Position numbers and translations under genes: made by a program
DNA from: Lachnospiraceae bacterium UBA3814
GTDB taxonomy: Bacteria > Bacillota > Clostridia > Lachnospirales > Lachnospiraceae
NCBI GenBank assembly: GCA_002368575.1
Contig: DFEA01000079.1
Location: 1 to 34,406, forward strand
Direction of reading: 5' to 3'
DNA: 34,406 nt
Shown: piece after piece, positions 7,078 to 15,790 of the stretch
Position numbering within the stretch: position 1 is the first letter of the stretch
Layout: every line of letters begins with the position of its first letter
Notes under the pieces: generated by a model
Seen by the model: only the letters and a program-made list of their open reading frames with translations
Databases searched by the model: none
Told to the model about the DNA's origin: nothing

Positions 7078-8097
7078 AAGTATAAAATGCAGCTCGGAGG
7101 AGAACCCGCTTTTGTCCAACACCAGCTGGAGCTCATCCATAAGGGGGGTGAAGCGCTCCGAAAAATAAGAAGCGAAAGCATTATTTTCGGTCCTTGCAAG
7201 CTCCACCATGATAAAGCGGTACAGATCGTTGATATCGGAGCCGAAGCGCCACTCGTAGGCAACTTCAAAGCCGATGCTCTCAGCCATATATGCGATCGAC
7301 TCATCCGTAAAAAGGTGGGTATGCGTCCCGCCCATATGCCGGTTATAGCAGTCCTGATGCGAGGCTTCAAAGGCGCAGGAGAAGGAGAACATGGGGACCG
7401 AGGCATAGAGATAGCTTATGCTCTCGTTTTCCCTTATGGCACAGAGGTTTTCCTTAAGGTGTACCAGATGCTCAAGAACACCGATGGCGGAGACGATATT
7501 TGCGGAGGTCTCCCTTATATGCCTGATGGAATCGGTAAGCCCGACGCACAGGAGGCTTTCATCGCCCATGACTGAATTGCCGTAGTTCACCTCGTTTTCG
7601 GAAACCTCGATCCCTGACGCCGCTATTTTAAGCTCATGCAGGGAGGATACAAAATATCCGCAGCCCGCGCCTATGTCAAGGACATTCATGTCCTCTGCCG
7701 AAAGCCCTTCCTTTTCAAGACAGTCCCTCAAAAACTCCGCCTTGGGAATATATATGAGATCCCTGCGGCTCATATACTGTTCCTTTTCGGCTTCGCTGTA
7801 ATTTCTTGAATAGTCGTCCTGAACATAGACCCTGTCGGCAAAATCATCGGTATCCTCAAATTCGCTGTTAAGGTGACCGCATTTTTCACATTTGATATAA
7901 TTCAGCCCGTGGCTTTTTAAAAAAGGCGCCGAAAGAGGGCTCTCACATATCTTGCAGACGGTACGCTTCGGCTGGGAGGACAGTATGTCCGCCATTTTAT
8001 CAGCCATCCTTAACATCCCGTCATTGTTTTCAAAAAAGCCTGTTTTAAAGGAATTAAGCTTTCCGAAGGATTTTCCGTATTTCTTCTGTGCTGCCAT
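7060..8097 (-). CDS. Zinc-ribbon class I SAM-dependent methyltransferase
   Basis: A putative cytoplasmic methyltransferase of unknown substrate, 345 residues from the ATG at 8097. That start has GGGGTGA about 7 bases upstream; a GTG at 8106 lies inside this site. Residues about 46-75 hold two Cys pairs (CKICESP and CEKCGH), a zinc ribbon like those ahead of sugar C-methyltransferase and related UbiE-type domains. The SAM-binding glycine motif is LDIGAGCGYF, followed by the acidic end of strand 2 (GIEVSENEV). GVLEHLVHLKENL is the post-II region. It is the only intact - strand gene in the window and has its own promoter (8204-8231). The zinc ribbon suggests a sugar or small-molecule substrate, but this is inference. 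Confidence 0.75.
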   Translation of the reverse strand: MAAQKKYGKSFGKLNSFKTGFFENNDGMLRMADKMADILSSQPKRTVCKICESPLSAPFLKSHGLNYIKCEKCGHLNSEFEDTDDFADRVYVQDDYSRNYSEAEKEQYMSRRDLIYIPKAEFLRDCLEKEGLSAEDMNVLDIGAGCGYFVSSLHELKIAASGIEVSENEVNYGNSVMGDESLLCVGLTDSIRHIRETSANIVSAIGVLEHLVHLKENLCAIRENESISYLYASVPMFSFSCAFEASHQDCYNRHMGGTHTHLFTDESIAYMAESIGFEVAYEWRFGSDINDLYRFIMVELARTENNAFASYFSERFTPLMDELQLVLDKSGFSSELHFILKRRKR

Positions 8098-8203
8098 CTT
8101 CTTCACCCCATGTATTTTTTATTAAGCAACAGGTATCCTGTTGTAACGGTTCACCGAAAAGTGAACGGTTGCATCCTGTTTACGACCGATCACAGGTATA
8201 ACG

Positions 8204-8231
8204 AGTATAACACAAAACCGGCCCGAATCAA
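8204..8231 (-). promoter_or_regulatory. Putative promoter of the methyltransferase gene
   Basis: On the - strand TTGATT (8231-8226), 16-base spacer, TATACT (8209-8204). The leader of about 100 nt has two short inverted repeats (AACAGG/CCTGTT and GTTCAC/GTGAAC). Confidence 0.6.
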
Positions 8232-8250
8232 ACCTGCGGCCCGGAGCCTT

Positions 8251-8549
8251 CAGGGCGATCGCTTAATACACCAGGGTTGTGCTGGATATGCAGCTTATAA
8301 GAAATCCCGTCTCTTCGCGGCTGCAATTCACTAAACTCAAAGCAATTTTCCAAAGAGGAAATGATCCGTTCGATAAATCAAACGGACTTATTCGACATAT
8401 GCACGCATATGTCGAATTGGCCGGAACGAACTGAAGTTCGTTCCTAAGCGCACGATTCCATAAATGGAATCGGCGCAAAAGCTCAGATCCGGGTTTTTTA
8501 TAATCTGCATATCCTGCCGGGTTTATAAAGGTATTAAGCGATTGCCCTG
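8251..8549. mobile_element. MITE-like palindromic element, copy 1
   Basis: Ends are CAGGGCGATCGCTTAATAC and, inverted, CAGGGCAATCGCTTAATAC. Left arm (8251 to about 8350) and right arm (8473-8549) are imperfect inverted repeats and match the arms of copy 2 at 19724-20013; by hand about 82 of the first 99 left-arm bases agree. No ORF for a transposase is inside. No flanking target duplication is visible here, so this copy is older or rearranged. Its centre is occupied by a modular hairpin repeat (8361-8476). It fills the space between the divergent promoters at 8204-8231 and 8568-8596. It accounts for most of the gene-free interval 8098-8726. Confidence 0.75.
8361..8476. repeat. Modular hairpin repeat within the palindromic element
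   Basis: Four stems in a row: TCCGTTCGAT/ATCAAACGGA (8365-8386, one mismatch); ATTCGACATATG-CACG-CATATGTCGAAT (8390-8417, perfect 12 bp); GGAACGAAC-TGAA-GTTCGTTCC (8423-8444, perfect 9 bp); then CTAAGCGCA and CGATTCCA-TAAA-TGGAATCG (8453-8472) plus GCGC. Compared with 1-170 it has an added second stem, and stems b and c have changed on both sides while still pairing. Confidence 0.85.
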
Positions 8550-8567
8550 CGTTTCCCCAAGAATGAT

Positions 8568-8596
8568 TTGAAACTTGCTGTAAACCATGTTATACT
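8568..8596 (+). promoter_or_regulatory. secA promoter
   Basis: TTGAAA (8568-8573), 17-base spacer, TATACT (8591-8596): near consensus. Transcription would start near 8603, leaving a leader of about 120 nt that contains the hairpin at 8629-8654. Confidence 0.85.
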
Positions 8597-8628
8597 AACG
8601 AACGCGGTCTGATTTCCTGCAAGGCCTG

Positions 8629-8654
8629 TTCGATATTTGTCCGCAAATATTGAA
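8629..8654 (+). promoter_or_regulatory. Hairpin in the secA 5' leader
   Basis: TTCGATATTTG-TCCG-CAAATATTGAA, 11 bp with one G-U, followed by TTGGACCGG. The hairpin at 8390-8417 has the same form and is followed by TTGGCCGG, so both belong to one family. It lies in the transcribed leader, so it could affect secA mRNA stability or translation. No SecM-like leader peptide was seen. Confidence 0.55.
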
Positions 8655-8726
8655 TTGGACCGGTGCGGCGCGGCCGACCTGAGCAGTTACTGCGTGAGAG
8701 AAATATTCTTTGCAGAGGTTTATTAA

Positions 8727-11309
8727 ATGAAAATAATAGATAAGCTTTTCGGAACCCATAGTGAGCGTGAGCTTAAGCTGATAAAGCCCTTGGTCGATAA
8801 GGTCGAGTCTCTCAGGGACAGCATGATGGCGCTGTCTGACGAAGAGCTTAAGGACAAGACCAGACAGTTTAAGGAGAGGCTTTCTTCAGGCGAGACCCTT
8901 GATGATATCCTGCCTGAGGCCTATGCGGCCGTCAGGGAGTCTGCAAGGCGAAACATCAATATGGAGCATTACCGGGTACAGATCATCGGCGGGATCATCC
9001 TTCATCAGGGCCGCATAGCGGAAATGAAGACCGGTGAAGGTAAGACACTGGTATCCACCCTTCCCGCGTATCTCAATGCCCTTACCGGCAGGGGGGTCCA
9101 TATAGTAACGGTAAACGATTATCTGGCAGACCGTGATGCCAACTGGATGCGTCCGGTCCATGAGGGCCTCGGGCTTACCGTGGGAGTGGTATTGAATTCC
9201 ATGACTCCGGAGGAGAGAAGGGCAGCCTACAACTGTGACATCACCTATGTTACCAATAATGAGCTCGGCTTTGATTACCTCAGGGACAATATGGTGATCT
9301 ATAAGGAGCAGCTGGTCCTCAGAGAGCTTGCCTATGCCATCATCGATGAGGTCGATTCGGTCCTTATCGACGAGGCCAGAACTCCTCTTATCATTTCGGG
9401 ACAGAGCGGAAAGTCCACCAAGCTCTATGAGGTATGCGATATCCTTGCCCGCCAGCTTACGAGAGGGGACGATGTCGAGGATCTTTCCAAGATGGATGCC
9501 ATCATGGGGATAGAGATCGAGGAGACCGGAGACTTTATAGTAAACGAAAAGGACAAGTTCGTGACGCTTACACAGGAGGGTGTAAAAAAGGTCGAGAACT
9601 TCTTCCATATAGATAACCTTGCCGATCCTGAAAACATAGATATCCAGAACAATATGATCCTGGCGCTTCGCGCGCATAATCTGATGTTCAGGGATCAGGA
9701 TTACGTCGTAAAGGATGATCAGGTCCTTATAGTGGACGAATTTACCGGGCGTATAATGCCGGGACGCCGCTATTCCGACGGCCTGCATCAGGCGATAGAG
9801 GCCAAGGAGCACGTTAAGGTCAAGAGAGAGAGCAAGACCCTTGCTACCATAACCTTTCAGAATTTCTTCAACAAGTTTGAGAAGAAGGCGGGAATGACAG
9901 GTACCGCCCTTACTGAGGAAAAGGAATTCCGTGATATCTACGGAATGGATGTTATAGAGATCCCCACTAATGTGCCTGTTCAAAGGAAGGATCTGCAGGA
10001 TGCGGTATATAAGACAAAAAAGGAAAAGCTTCACGCTATCTGTGACGAGATAGAAAGAGCCCATGCGACCGGCCAGCCCATCCTTGTGGGCACCATTACC
10101 ATCGAGGCCTCGGAGGAGCTTTCCGGGCTTCTCAAGCGCAGAGGGATACAGCATAACGTCCTGAATGCCAAGTTCCATGAGCTGGAGGCTGAGATAGTAG
10201 CGGATGCGGGTATTCACGGGGCCGTCACGATCGCTACCAACATGGCCGGCCGTGGTACGGATATCAAGCTCGACGAGGAGGCCAGGGCAGCAGGCGGACT
10301 TAAGATAATCGGGACCGAGCGTCATGAATCGAGACGTATAGACAATCAGCTGAGAGGACGTTCCGGACGTCAGGGAGATCCCGGAGAGTCGAGGTTCTTT
10401 ATCTCTCTCGAGGACGACCTCATGCGTCTGTTCGGTTCGGAACGGATGATGGAGGTGTTTAATGCTCTCGGGGTCCCGGAAAACGAGCAGATAGAGCATA
10501 AGATGCTTACGAGCGCCATAGAGAGGGCGCAGAAAAAGATAGAGAACAACAACTTCGGCATCAGAAAGAACCTGCTTGAATACGACCAGGTCATGAACGA
10601 GCAGCGTGAGATAATCTATGCCGAGAGAAGACGGGTGCTTGACGGCGAGAGCATGAGGGACGTTATCTTCAAGATGGCGACCGATTTTGTGGAGAATACC
10701 GTCGATATGTGCATAGGTGATGATTCCGTGTCCGAGGACTGGGATCTTGCCGAGCTCAATCAGCATCTGCTTGCGACCATTCCGATAAAGGAGATAAAGA
10801 CGCCTGATGTAAGGGGCCTTAAAAAGAATGAGCTCAAGCACAACCTGAAGGAGGAGGCCGTAAAGCTGTATGAGGCAAAGGAGGCTGAGTTCCCTACTCC
10901 CGAGCATTTAAGGGAGATAGAGCGGGTCATCCTTCTTAAATCCATAGACAGAAAATGGATGGATCATATAGACGACATGGATCAGCTCCGTCAGGGAATA
11001 GGGCTGCAGGCATACGGCCAGAGGGATCCTCTGGTGGAATATAAGATGACCGGCTATGACATGTTCAACGCGATGACCGATGCGATATCGGAGGAGACCA
11101 TCCGTATCCTTTACCATATCAGGATAGAGCAGAAGGTGGAGCGTGAGGAGGTCGCGAAGGTGACCGGGACCAATAAGGATGATACCGGGGTGAAGCAGCC
11201 TAAAAAGAGGACCGCGGAAAAGGTATATCCTAACGATCCCTGCCCCTGCGGCTCCGGAAAGAAATACAAGAACTGTCACGGAAGCCGCGCCTTCGGGCAC
11301 GCACAGTAA
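8727..11309 (+). CDS. secA: Preprotein translocase ATPase SecA
   Basis: Motor of the Sec pathway; couples ATP hydrolysis to pushing unfolded preproteins through SecYEG at the membrane. The 860 residues show all hallmarks: Walker A MKTGEGKTLVSTLP (about 100), the IIDEVDS Walker B region (about 207), TIATNMAGRGTDI and QLRGRSGRQGDPG of the second motor domain, DHIDDMDQLRQGIGLQAYGQ of the helical scaffold, and the C-terminal zinc/SecB-type tail CPCGSGKKYKNCHG. Start ATG 8727 behind AGAGG, 8 bases upstream. It has its own promoter and leads a run with prfB, hom and lysC. Confidence 0.98.
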   Translation: MKIIDKLFGTHSERELKLIKPLVDKVESLRDSMMALSDEELKDKTRQFKERLSSGETLDDILPEAYAAVRESARRNINMEHYRVQIIGGIILHQGRIAEMKTGEGKTLVSTLPAYLNALTGRGVHIVTVNDYLADRDANWMRPVHEGLGLTVGVVLNSMTPEERRAAYNCDITYVTNNELGFDYLRDNMVIYKEQLVLRELAYAIIDEVDSVLIDEARTPLIISGQSGKSTKLYEVCDILARQLTRGDDVEDLSKMDAIMGIEIEETGDFIVNEKDKFVTLTQEGVKKVENFFHIDNLADPENIDIQNNMILALRAHNLMFRDQDYVVKDDQVLIVDEFTGRIMPGRRYSDGLHQAIEAKEHVKVKRESKTLATITFQNFFNKFEKKAGMTGTALTEEKEFRDIYGMDVIEIPTNVPVQRKDLQDAVYKTKKEKLHAICDEIERAHATGQPILVGTITIEASEELSGLLKRRGIQHNVLNAKFHELEAEIVADAGIHGAVTIATNMAGRGTDIKLDEEARAAGGLKIIGTERHESRRIDNQLRGRSGRQGDPGESRFFISLEDDLMRLFGSERMMEVFNALGVPENEQIEHKMLTSAIERAQKKIENNNFGIRKNLLEYDQVMNEQREIIYAERRRVLDGESMRDVIFKMATDFVENTVDMCIGDDSVSEDWDLAELNQHLLATIPIKEIKTPDVRGLKKNELKHNLKEEAVKLYEAKEAEFPTPEHLREIERVILLKSIDRKWMDHIDDMDQLRQGIGLQAYGQRDPLVEYKMTGYDMFNAMTDAISEETIRILYHIRIEQKVEREEVAKVTGTNKDDTGVKQPKKRTAEKVYPNDPCPCGSGKKYKNCHGSRAFGHAQ

Positions 11310-11378
11310 TCTCAGCCAAAAATCACGAACCCCGAGAAAGCTTAAATCCCGAAACAAAAAATAAGTGAAAAAACGATC

Positions 11379-12509
11379 ATGGTAGAACTGGATAATATAA
11401 AAACCGAATTACAGTCCCTATCAGCTCCGCTTAAGGAGGTCGAGGCCTCTCTGAGCATTGATGAGAAGAAAAACAGGGTCGAGGAGCTTGAACGTCTGAT
11501 GGAGGAGCCGAATTTCTGGGATGACACCGAAAGGTCCCAGAAGTATATGAAAGAGCTTTCGGGCCTGAAATCCGCCATCGAAACGATAAACGGTCTGAAC
11601 AGGCAGTATGAGGACATAGAGACCCTTCTTGAGATGGGCTATGAGGAGAACGATCCGGAGCTCATACCTGAGGTCACCCAGGAATTCGAAGCCTTTAAGA
11701 ACAGGCTCGAGGAGATGAGGATATCTACCCTCCTTTCGGAGGAGTATGATAAAAACAATGCGATCCTGCGGCTGAATGCGGGAGCCGGCGGGACCGAAAG
11801 CTGCGACTGGGCCGGGATGCTGTACCGCATGTATACAAGATGGGCCGAGAAAAAGGGCTTTTCCGTTGAGGTCCTGGATTTTCTGGACGGGGACGAGGCG
11901 GGGATCAAGTCGGTCACCTTCCAGGTGAACGGTGAGAATGCCTACGGTTATCTCAAGTCCGAAAAGGGAGTTCACAGGCTGGTGAGGATATCGCCCTTCA
12001 ACGCACAGGGAAAGCGTCAGACCTCGTTTGTGTCCTTAGACGTAATGCCCGAGATAGAAGAGGATCTGGATATAGAGATAAACGACGACGACATAAGGAT
12101 AGATACCTACAGATCTTCGGGCGCGGGCGGACAGCACATCAATAAAACGAGCTCAGCTATCAGGATAACTCACTTCCCTACGGGAATAGTTGTCCAATGC
12201 CAGAACGAGAGATCGCAGCTGCAGAATAAGGATAAGGCGATGCAGATGCTGAAGGCAAAGCTTTATCTCCTGAAAAAGGAGGAAAATGCCGAGAAGCTGT
12301 CTGACATAAGAGGCGAGGTGAAGGAGATCGGCTGGGGAAACCAGATCCGCTCCTATGTTATGCAGCCATATACGATGGTAAAGGATCACAGGACCAATAC
12401 AGAGGTCGCTCAGGTAGATGCCGTAATGGACGGATATATAGATCCGTTTATCAATGCATATCTCAGGTGGATTAAAAATGATGTTAAGGAGGCAGACGAC
12501 AGATCATGA
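11379..12509 (+). CDS. prfB: Peptide chain release factor 2
   Basis: Recognises UAA and UGA in the ribosomal A site and triggers peptide release. The 376 residues include the GGQ loop in SSGAGGQHINKTSSAIRITH (about 246-265) and the N-terminal EEPNFWDD typical of RF2. It reads in one frame from ATG 11379, so the +1 programmed frameshift that controls RF2 in many bacteria is not used. No good ribosome binding site precedes the ATG, so it may depend on translation from secA, 69 bases upstream. Its stop overlaps the start of hom by four bases (ATGA). Confidence 0.96.
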   Translation: MVELDNIKTELQSLSAPLKEVEASLSIDEKKNRVEELERLMEEPNFWDDTERSQKYMKELSGLKSAIETINGLNRQYEDIETLLEMGYEENDPELIPEVTQEFEAFKNRLEEMRISTLLSEEYDKNNAILRLNAGAGGTESCDWAGMLYRMYTRWAEKKGFSVEVLDFLDGDEAGIKSVTFQVNGENAYGYLKSEKGVHRLVRISPFNAQGKRQTSFVSLDVMPEIEEDLDIEINDDDIRIDTYRSSGAGGQHINKTSSAIRITHFPTGIVVQCQNERSQLQNKDKAMQMLKAKLYLLKKEENAEKLSDIRGEVKEIGWGNQIRSYVMQPYTMVKDHRTNTEVAQVDAVMDGYIDPFINAYLRWIKNDVKEADDRS

Positions 12510-13738
12510 TAAATATTGCTGTGCTTGGATATGGAACTGTAGGCTCCGGGGTTTTTGAGGTCATAAACACCAACAGGGATATCATCAACAATAATGCCGG
12601 CGAGGAGATCAATATAAAGTATGTGCTGGATCTCAGGGATTTTCCGGGAGATCCTGTGGAAAAGGTACTTGTGCACGATGCTGACGTGATCTTAAATGAT
12701 CCTGAGGTCAGGGTGGTGGTAGAGGTCATGGGAGGAGTGGAGCCTGCGTATACCTTTGTTAAAAAGGCTCTTATGGCAGGAAAGAGCGTCTGCACCTCCA
12801 ATAAGGAGCTGGTGGCTGAGCATGGCACGCAGCTTTTAAAGACTGCTTCGGAAAACGGAGTGAATTTCTTCTTTGAGGCGAGCTGCGGCGGCGGGATACC
12901 GATAATAAGACCCCTCTGCACATCGCTTACGGCTGACAGGATAGAGGAGATATCGGGGATCCTTAACGGTACCACCAATTATATCCTTACGAAGATGGAG
13001 ACCGAGGGCTGGGACTTTGACAAGGCCTTAAAGAGCGCACAGGACAACGGCTTTGCCGAAAGAAATCCTGAGGCTGACATAGAGGGCTATGATGCCTGCA
13101 GGAAGATCGCCATCCTTTCTTCCCTTGCTTACGGCAAGACTATAAGGTTTGAGGATATATATACCGAAGGGATAAGCAGGATCACCCACAGGGACATAGA
13201 ATATGCCGGGAAGCTGGGATGCGCGGTGAAGCTTATCGCCTCCTGCGCTTATCTTGGAGAGGAGGAAGGGTATTGTGCCTTCGTTGCTCCTGTGATGATA
13301 AAAAAAGAACACCCGTTATTCCCTGTAAACGGGGTATTTAACGCTGTTTTTGTAGAAGGGAATATGTTAGGTCCCGCCATGTTTTACGGCAGCGGTGCCG
13401 GAAAGCTTCCGACGGCAAGCGCTGTTGTGGGCGACGTGGTCGAGGCAGTAAGGAACCTCGGGCGTACCCTGCCGGTCGCCTGGAGTGATGAGAAGCTTAA
13501 GCTGTCTGAGATCGGAAATATAGTCCGGAGGTTCTATGTAAGGATGGAAGGAGCTTTGGAGGAACGCCTTTCTGCAATAGAGAAGCTGTTTGGACGGGTA
13601 AACGTCTGCCGGATGGAGGATGAGACTCCGGATTTCTGTTTCATTACGGAGGCAATGGCCGAAAAGACCTTTGATGAGGCTTATTCAAAGCTTGAAGGGG
13701 CCCTTGGAAGGATAAGAGTAGATAACCTGAGTGTATAG
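12506..13738 (+). CDS. hom: Homoserine dehydrogenase
   Basis: Reduces aspartate semialdehyde to homoserine with NAD(P)H, the branch to threonine and methionine. Residues 1-20 carry a Rossmann nucleotide site (VLGYGTVGSGVFEV), with conserved TSNKELVAEHG, FFEASCGGGIPIIRP and GILNGTTNYILTKM for substrate binding. The last 70 or so residues look like an ACT regulatory domain (FYVRMEGALEERLSAIEKLF), implying feedback control, probably by threonine. 410 residues is a normal length. Translationally coupled to prfB by an ATGA overlap and followed 11 bases later by aspartate kinase, the first enzyme of the same pathway. Confidence 0.96.
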   Translation: MINIAVLGYGTVGSGVFEVINTNRDIINNNAGEEINIKYVLDLRDFPGDPVEKVLVHDADVILNDPEVRVVVEVMGGVEPAYTFVKKALMAGKSVCTSNKELVAEHGTQLLKTASENGVNFFFEASCGGGIPIIRPLCTSLTADRIEEISGILNGTTNYILTKMETEGWDFDKALKSAQDNGFAERNPEADIEGYDACRKIAILSSLAYGKTIRFEDIYTEGISRITHRDIEYAGKLGCAVKLIASCAYLGEEEGYCAFVAPVMIKKEHPLFPVNGVFNAVFVEGNMLGPAMFYGSGAGKLPTASAVVGDVVEAVRNLGRTLPVAWSDEKLKLSEIGNIVRRFYVRMEGALEERLSAIEKLFGRVNVCRMEDETPDFCFITEAMAEKTFDEAYSKLEGALGRIRVDNLSV

Positions 13739-13749
13739 AGGAGAGCATT

Positions 13750-14958
13750 ATGCTGATCGTGAAAAAATTCGGAGGCACTTCGGTTGCCGACAAGGAACGT
13801 ATAATGAACGTCGCCAGACGCTGTATAAGGGACTACAATGAGGGACATGACGTGGTGGTTGTGCTTTCCGCCATGGGAAAGCAGACAGACGTGCTGATAA
13901 ACATGGCAAAGGATATCAACCCGAATCCCTCAAAGAGAGAAATGGATATGCTGCTTACCACCGGGGAGCAGACCTCGGTCGCTTTAATGGCCATGGCCAT
14001 GGCGACCTTTAAGGTGCCTGCGATTTCCCTGAATGCCTTTCAGGTAAGCATGCACACCACAAGCAATTATTCAAACGCAAGGCTTAAAAGGATCGATACG
14101 GAGAGGATCCGTAATGAGCTTGACCAGAGAAAGATAGTTATAATCACGGGATTTCAGGGAGTTAATAAATACGATGATTACACCACTCTCGGAAGAGGAG
14201 GCTCTGATACTACCGCGGTAGCCTTGGCTGCCGCTCTTCATGCGGACGAGTGTGAGATATTCACTGATGTGGACGGTATATATACTGCGGATCCCAGGAT
14301 AGTAAAAAATGCCCGGAAGCTGAAGGCAATAACCTATGATGAGATGCTGGATCTGGCGACTCTCGGAGCCGGTGTCCTGCATAACCGATCCGTTGAGATG
14401 GCAAAGAAGTACGGCGTTGCGCTCGTCGTGCGCTCAAGTCTTACAGAGGCGGAAGGGACCGTAGTTAAGGAGGATGTTAAAATGGAAAGACTTATCGTAA
14501 GCGGAGTCGCCGCGGATAAAAACGTTACCAGGATCTCTCTGGTAGGCCTGAAGGATGTGCCGGGCATAGCCTTCAAGGTGTTCGACGTGCTTGCAAAGGC
14601 GAATATCAACGTGGACATGATCCTTCAGTCCATAGGACGTCACGGGACCAAGGATATTACCTTTACCGTACCCGGAGACGCAAGCGGTGAAGCAGTGGAG
14701 GCGCTTGAGGCAAAGAAGGACAAGCTTGGCTTCGAGGAGCTTTCGATGAATAAGGAGGTTGCAAAGGTCTCCATAGTCGGTGCGGGCATGATGTCGAATC
14801 CCGGCGTTGCCGCAAAAATGTTCGAGGCTCTCTATAACTCCGGCATCAATATCAATATGATCTCCACCTCTGAGATCAGGGTGACCGTTCTGATAGATGT
14901 TAAGGAGGTCGATAAGGCGGTCAACGCCATCCATGATATGTTCGAGCTTGAGGATTAA
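13750..14958 (+). CDS. lysC: Aspartate kinase
   Basis: Phosphorylates aspartate, the entry step for lysine, threonine and methionine. N-terminal KKFGGTSVADKERI is the family signature, TTGEQTSVALMA and GRGGSDTTAVALAAAL are active-site segments, and EIFTDVDGIYTADPR is the ATP-site region. Two C-terminal ACT domains follow (about 265-330 and 340-402; NINVDMILQS and ININMISTSEIRV). The 402-residue monofunctional form is usual in Firmicutes. Good GAGGAG site before ATG 13750. Which end product inhibits it cannot be told from sequence; lysC rather than another paralogue symbol is a guess based on family. Confidence 0.93.
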   Translation: MLIVKKFGGTSVADKERIMNVARRCIRDYNEGHDVVVVLSAMGKQTDVLINMAKDINPNPSKREMDMLLTTGEQTSVALMAMAMATFKVPAISLNAFQVSMHTTSNYSNARLKRIDTERIRNELDQRKIVIITGFQGVNKYDDYTTLGRGGSDTTAVALAAALHADECEIFTDVDGIYTADPRIVKNARKLKAITYDEMLDLATLGAGVLHNRSVEMAKKYGVALVVRSSLTEAEGTVVKEDVKMERLIVSGVAADKNVTRISLVGLKDVPGIAFKVFDVLAKANINVDMILQSIGRHGTKDITFTVPGDASGEAVEALEAKKDKLGFEELSMNKEVAKVSIVGAGMMSNPGVAAKMFEALYNSGININMISTSEIRVTVLIDVKEVDKAVNAIHDMFELED

Positions 14959-15014
14959 AAGAGCTGCGCGTGAACGGTGAGCCTAAGTTAATGACATATT
15001 TGACGGCGGAATCC

Positions 15015-15043
15015 TTGAATTTCTGCTTTAAATGTGGTATCTT
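15015..15043 (+). promoter_or_regulatory. Promoter for the HEMEH-motif gene
   Basis: TTGAAT (15015-15020), 17-base spacer, TATCTT (15038-15043). A hairpin CAATTATC-TTC-GATAATTG (15077-15095) lies just before the AGGAGG site at 15101-15106, so access to the ribosome site could be affected by structure. Confidence 0.6.
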
Positions 15044-15110
15044 TAGGGTGGATAGTTATCCGGGTGTTTAGGCACACAATTATCTTCGATAATTGAGTGC
15101 AGGAGGCGAA

Positions 15111-15677
15111 ATGGCAGCGATTTCGGGTTACGGAATGAATTACGCGATGAACGCGTATAATAATGCCATGAGACAGGGCCAGGGAGGATCTGCGGGCCTT
15201 AGCCCCTTCAGGCTTCAGGGCATGTCCGGGGGTGTTTCCGGCGCGGGAGCTGTTGAGGGCACCGGGGCCATAAGGAACCCCGGAGAGTCCAGGGAGGTGG
15301 CCCCCGGCAAGCGCGTTTCCCCGGCTGAGTGTGAGACCTGCGCCAACCGCAAATATCAGGACGGCTCCGACGAAATGGTATCCTTCAAATCCTCGGCCCA
15401 TATTTCTCCTACAGAGGCGCCCTCAAAGGTCAGGGCGCATGAGATGGAGCATGTCTCCAACGCCTATAAGAAAGCAGAGCAGAACAACGGAAAGGTTTTG
15501 CAGGCCAGCGTAAAGATACAGACTGCCATCTGCCCGGAATGCGGAAGGACTTATGTAAGCGGAGGGCTTACCACTACCAGGATAGCTTACCAGAATGAGG
15601 ACAACCCTTATATGAAGGACAAAAAGAGCACTGACGCGCAGGCTCTTCTGGGAAGGAACCTTGACCTTTCGGTATAG
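15111..15677 (+). CDS. SprA-like putative metalloprotease with HEMEH motif
   Basis: 188 residues from ATG 15111, which has AGGAGG at ideal spacing; the upstream TTG at 15093 lies inside the leader hairpin. The first 65 residues are rich in Gly, Ala and Ser and look disordered. The rest has a Cys pair (CETCANRKYQDGSDE), an HExxH zinc-protease motif (VRAHEMEHVSNA, about 110-121) and a second Cys pair (CPECGRTYVSGG). This matches my memory of the SprA-related family of predicted metalloproteases in Firmicutes. No signal peptide, so probably cytoplasmic. Own promoter upstream. Substrate unknown. Confidence 0.7.
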   Translation: MAAISGYGMNYAMNAYNNAMRQGQGGSAGLSPFRLQGMSGGVSGAGAVEGTGAIRNPGESREVAPGKRVSPAECETCANRKYQDGSDEMVSFKSSAHISPTEAPSKVRAHEMEHVSNAYKKAEQNNGKVLQASVKIQTAICPECGRTYVSGGLTTTRIAYQNEDNPYMKDKKSTDAQALLGRNLDLSV

Positions 15678-15790
15678 CGGAAATCATCAAAGTTAAATAT
15701 TTTTCAGTTCAGAGACTTGCAGAGAGGGTAGAAGCCTTTTGGGTTTCCATCCTTTTCTTAGTCTGTGCCGATTTTCTATGGAGCATTTTT

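Noticed and set aside
8886..10907. 673-codon open frame on the - strand opposite secA
   Set aside because: It is a shadow of the strongly conserved secA reading frame, with no ribosome site or recognisable domain.
11433..11456. Relic of the RF2 frameshift site: AAGGAGGT followed by CTCTGAGC
   Set aside because: The spacing is longer than in known sites, and AAGGAGGT arises often here from Lys-Glu-Val codons (for example near 14901).
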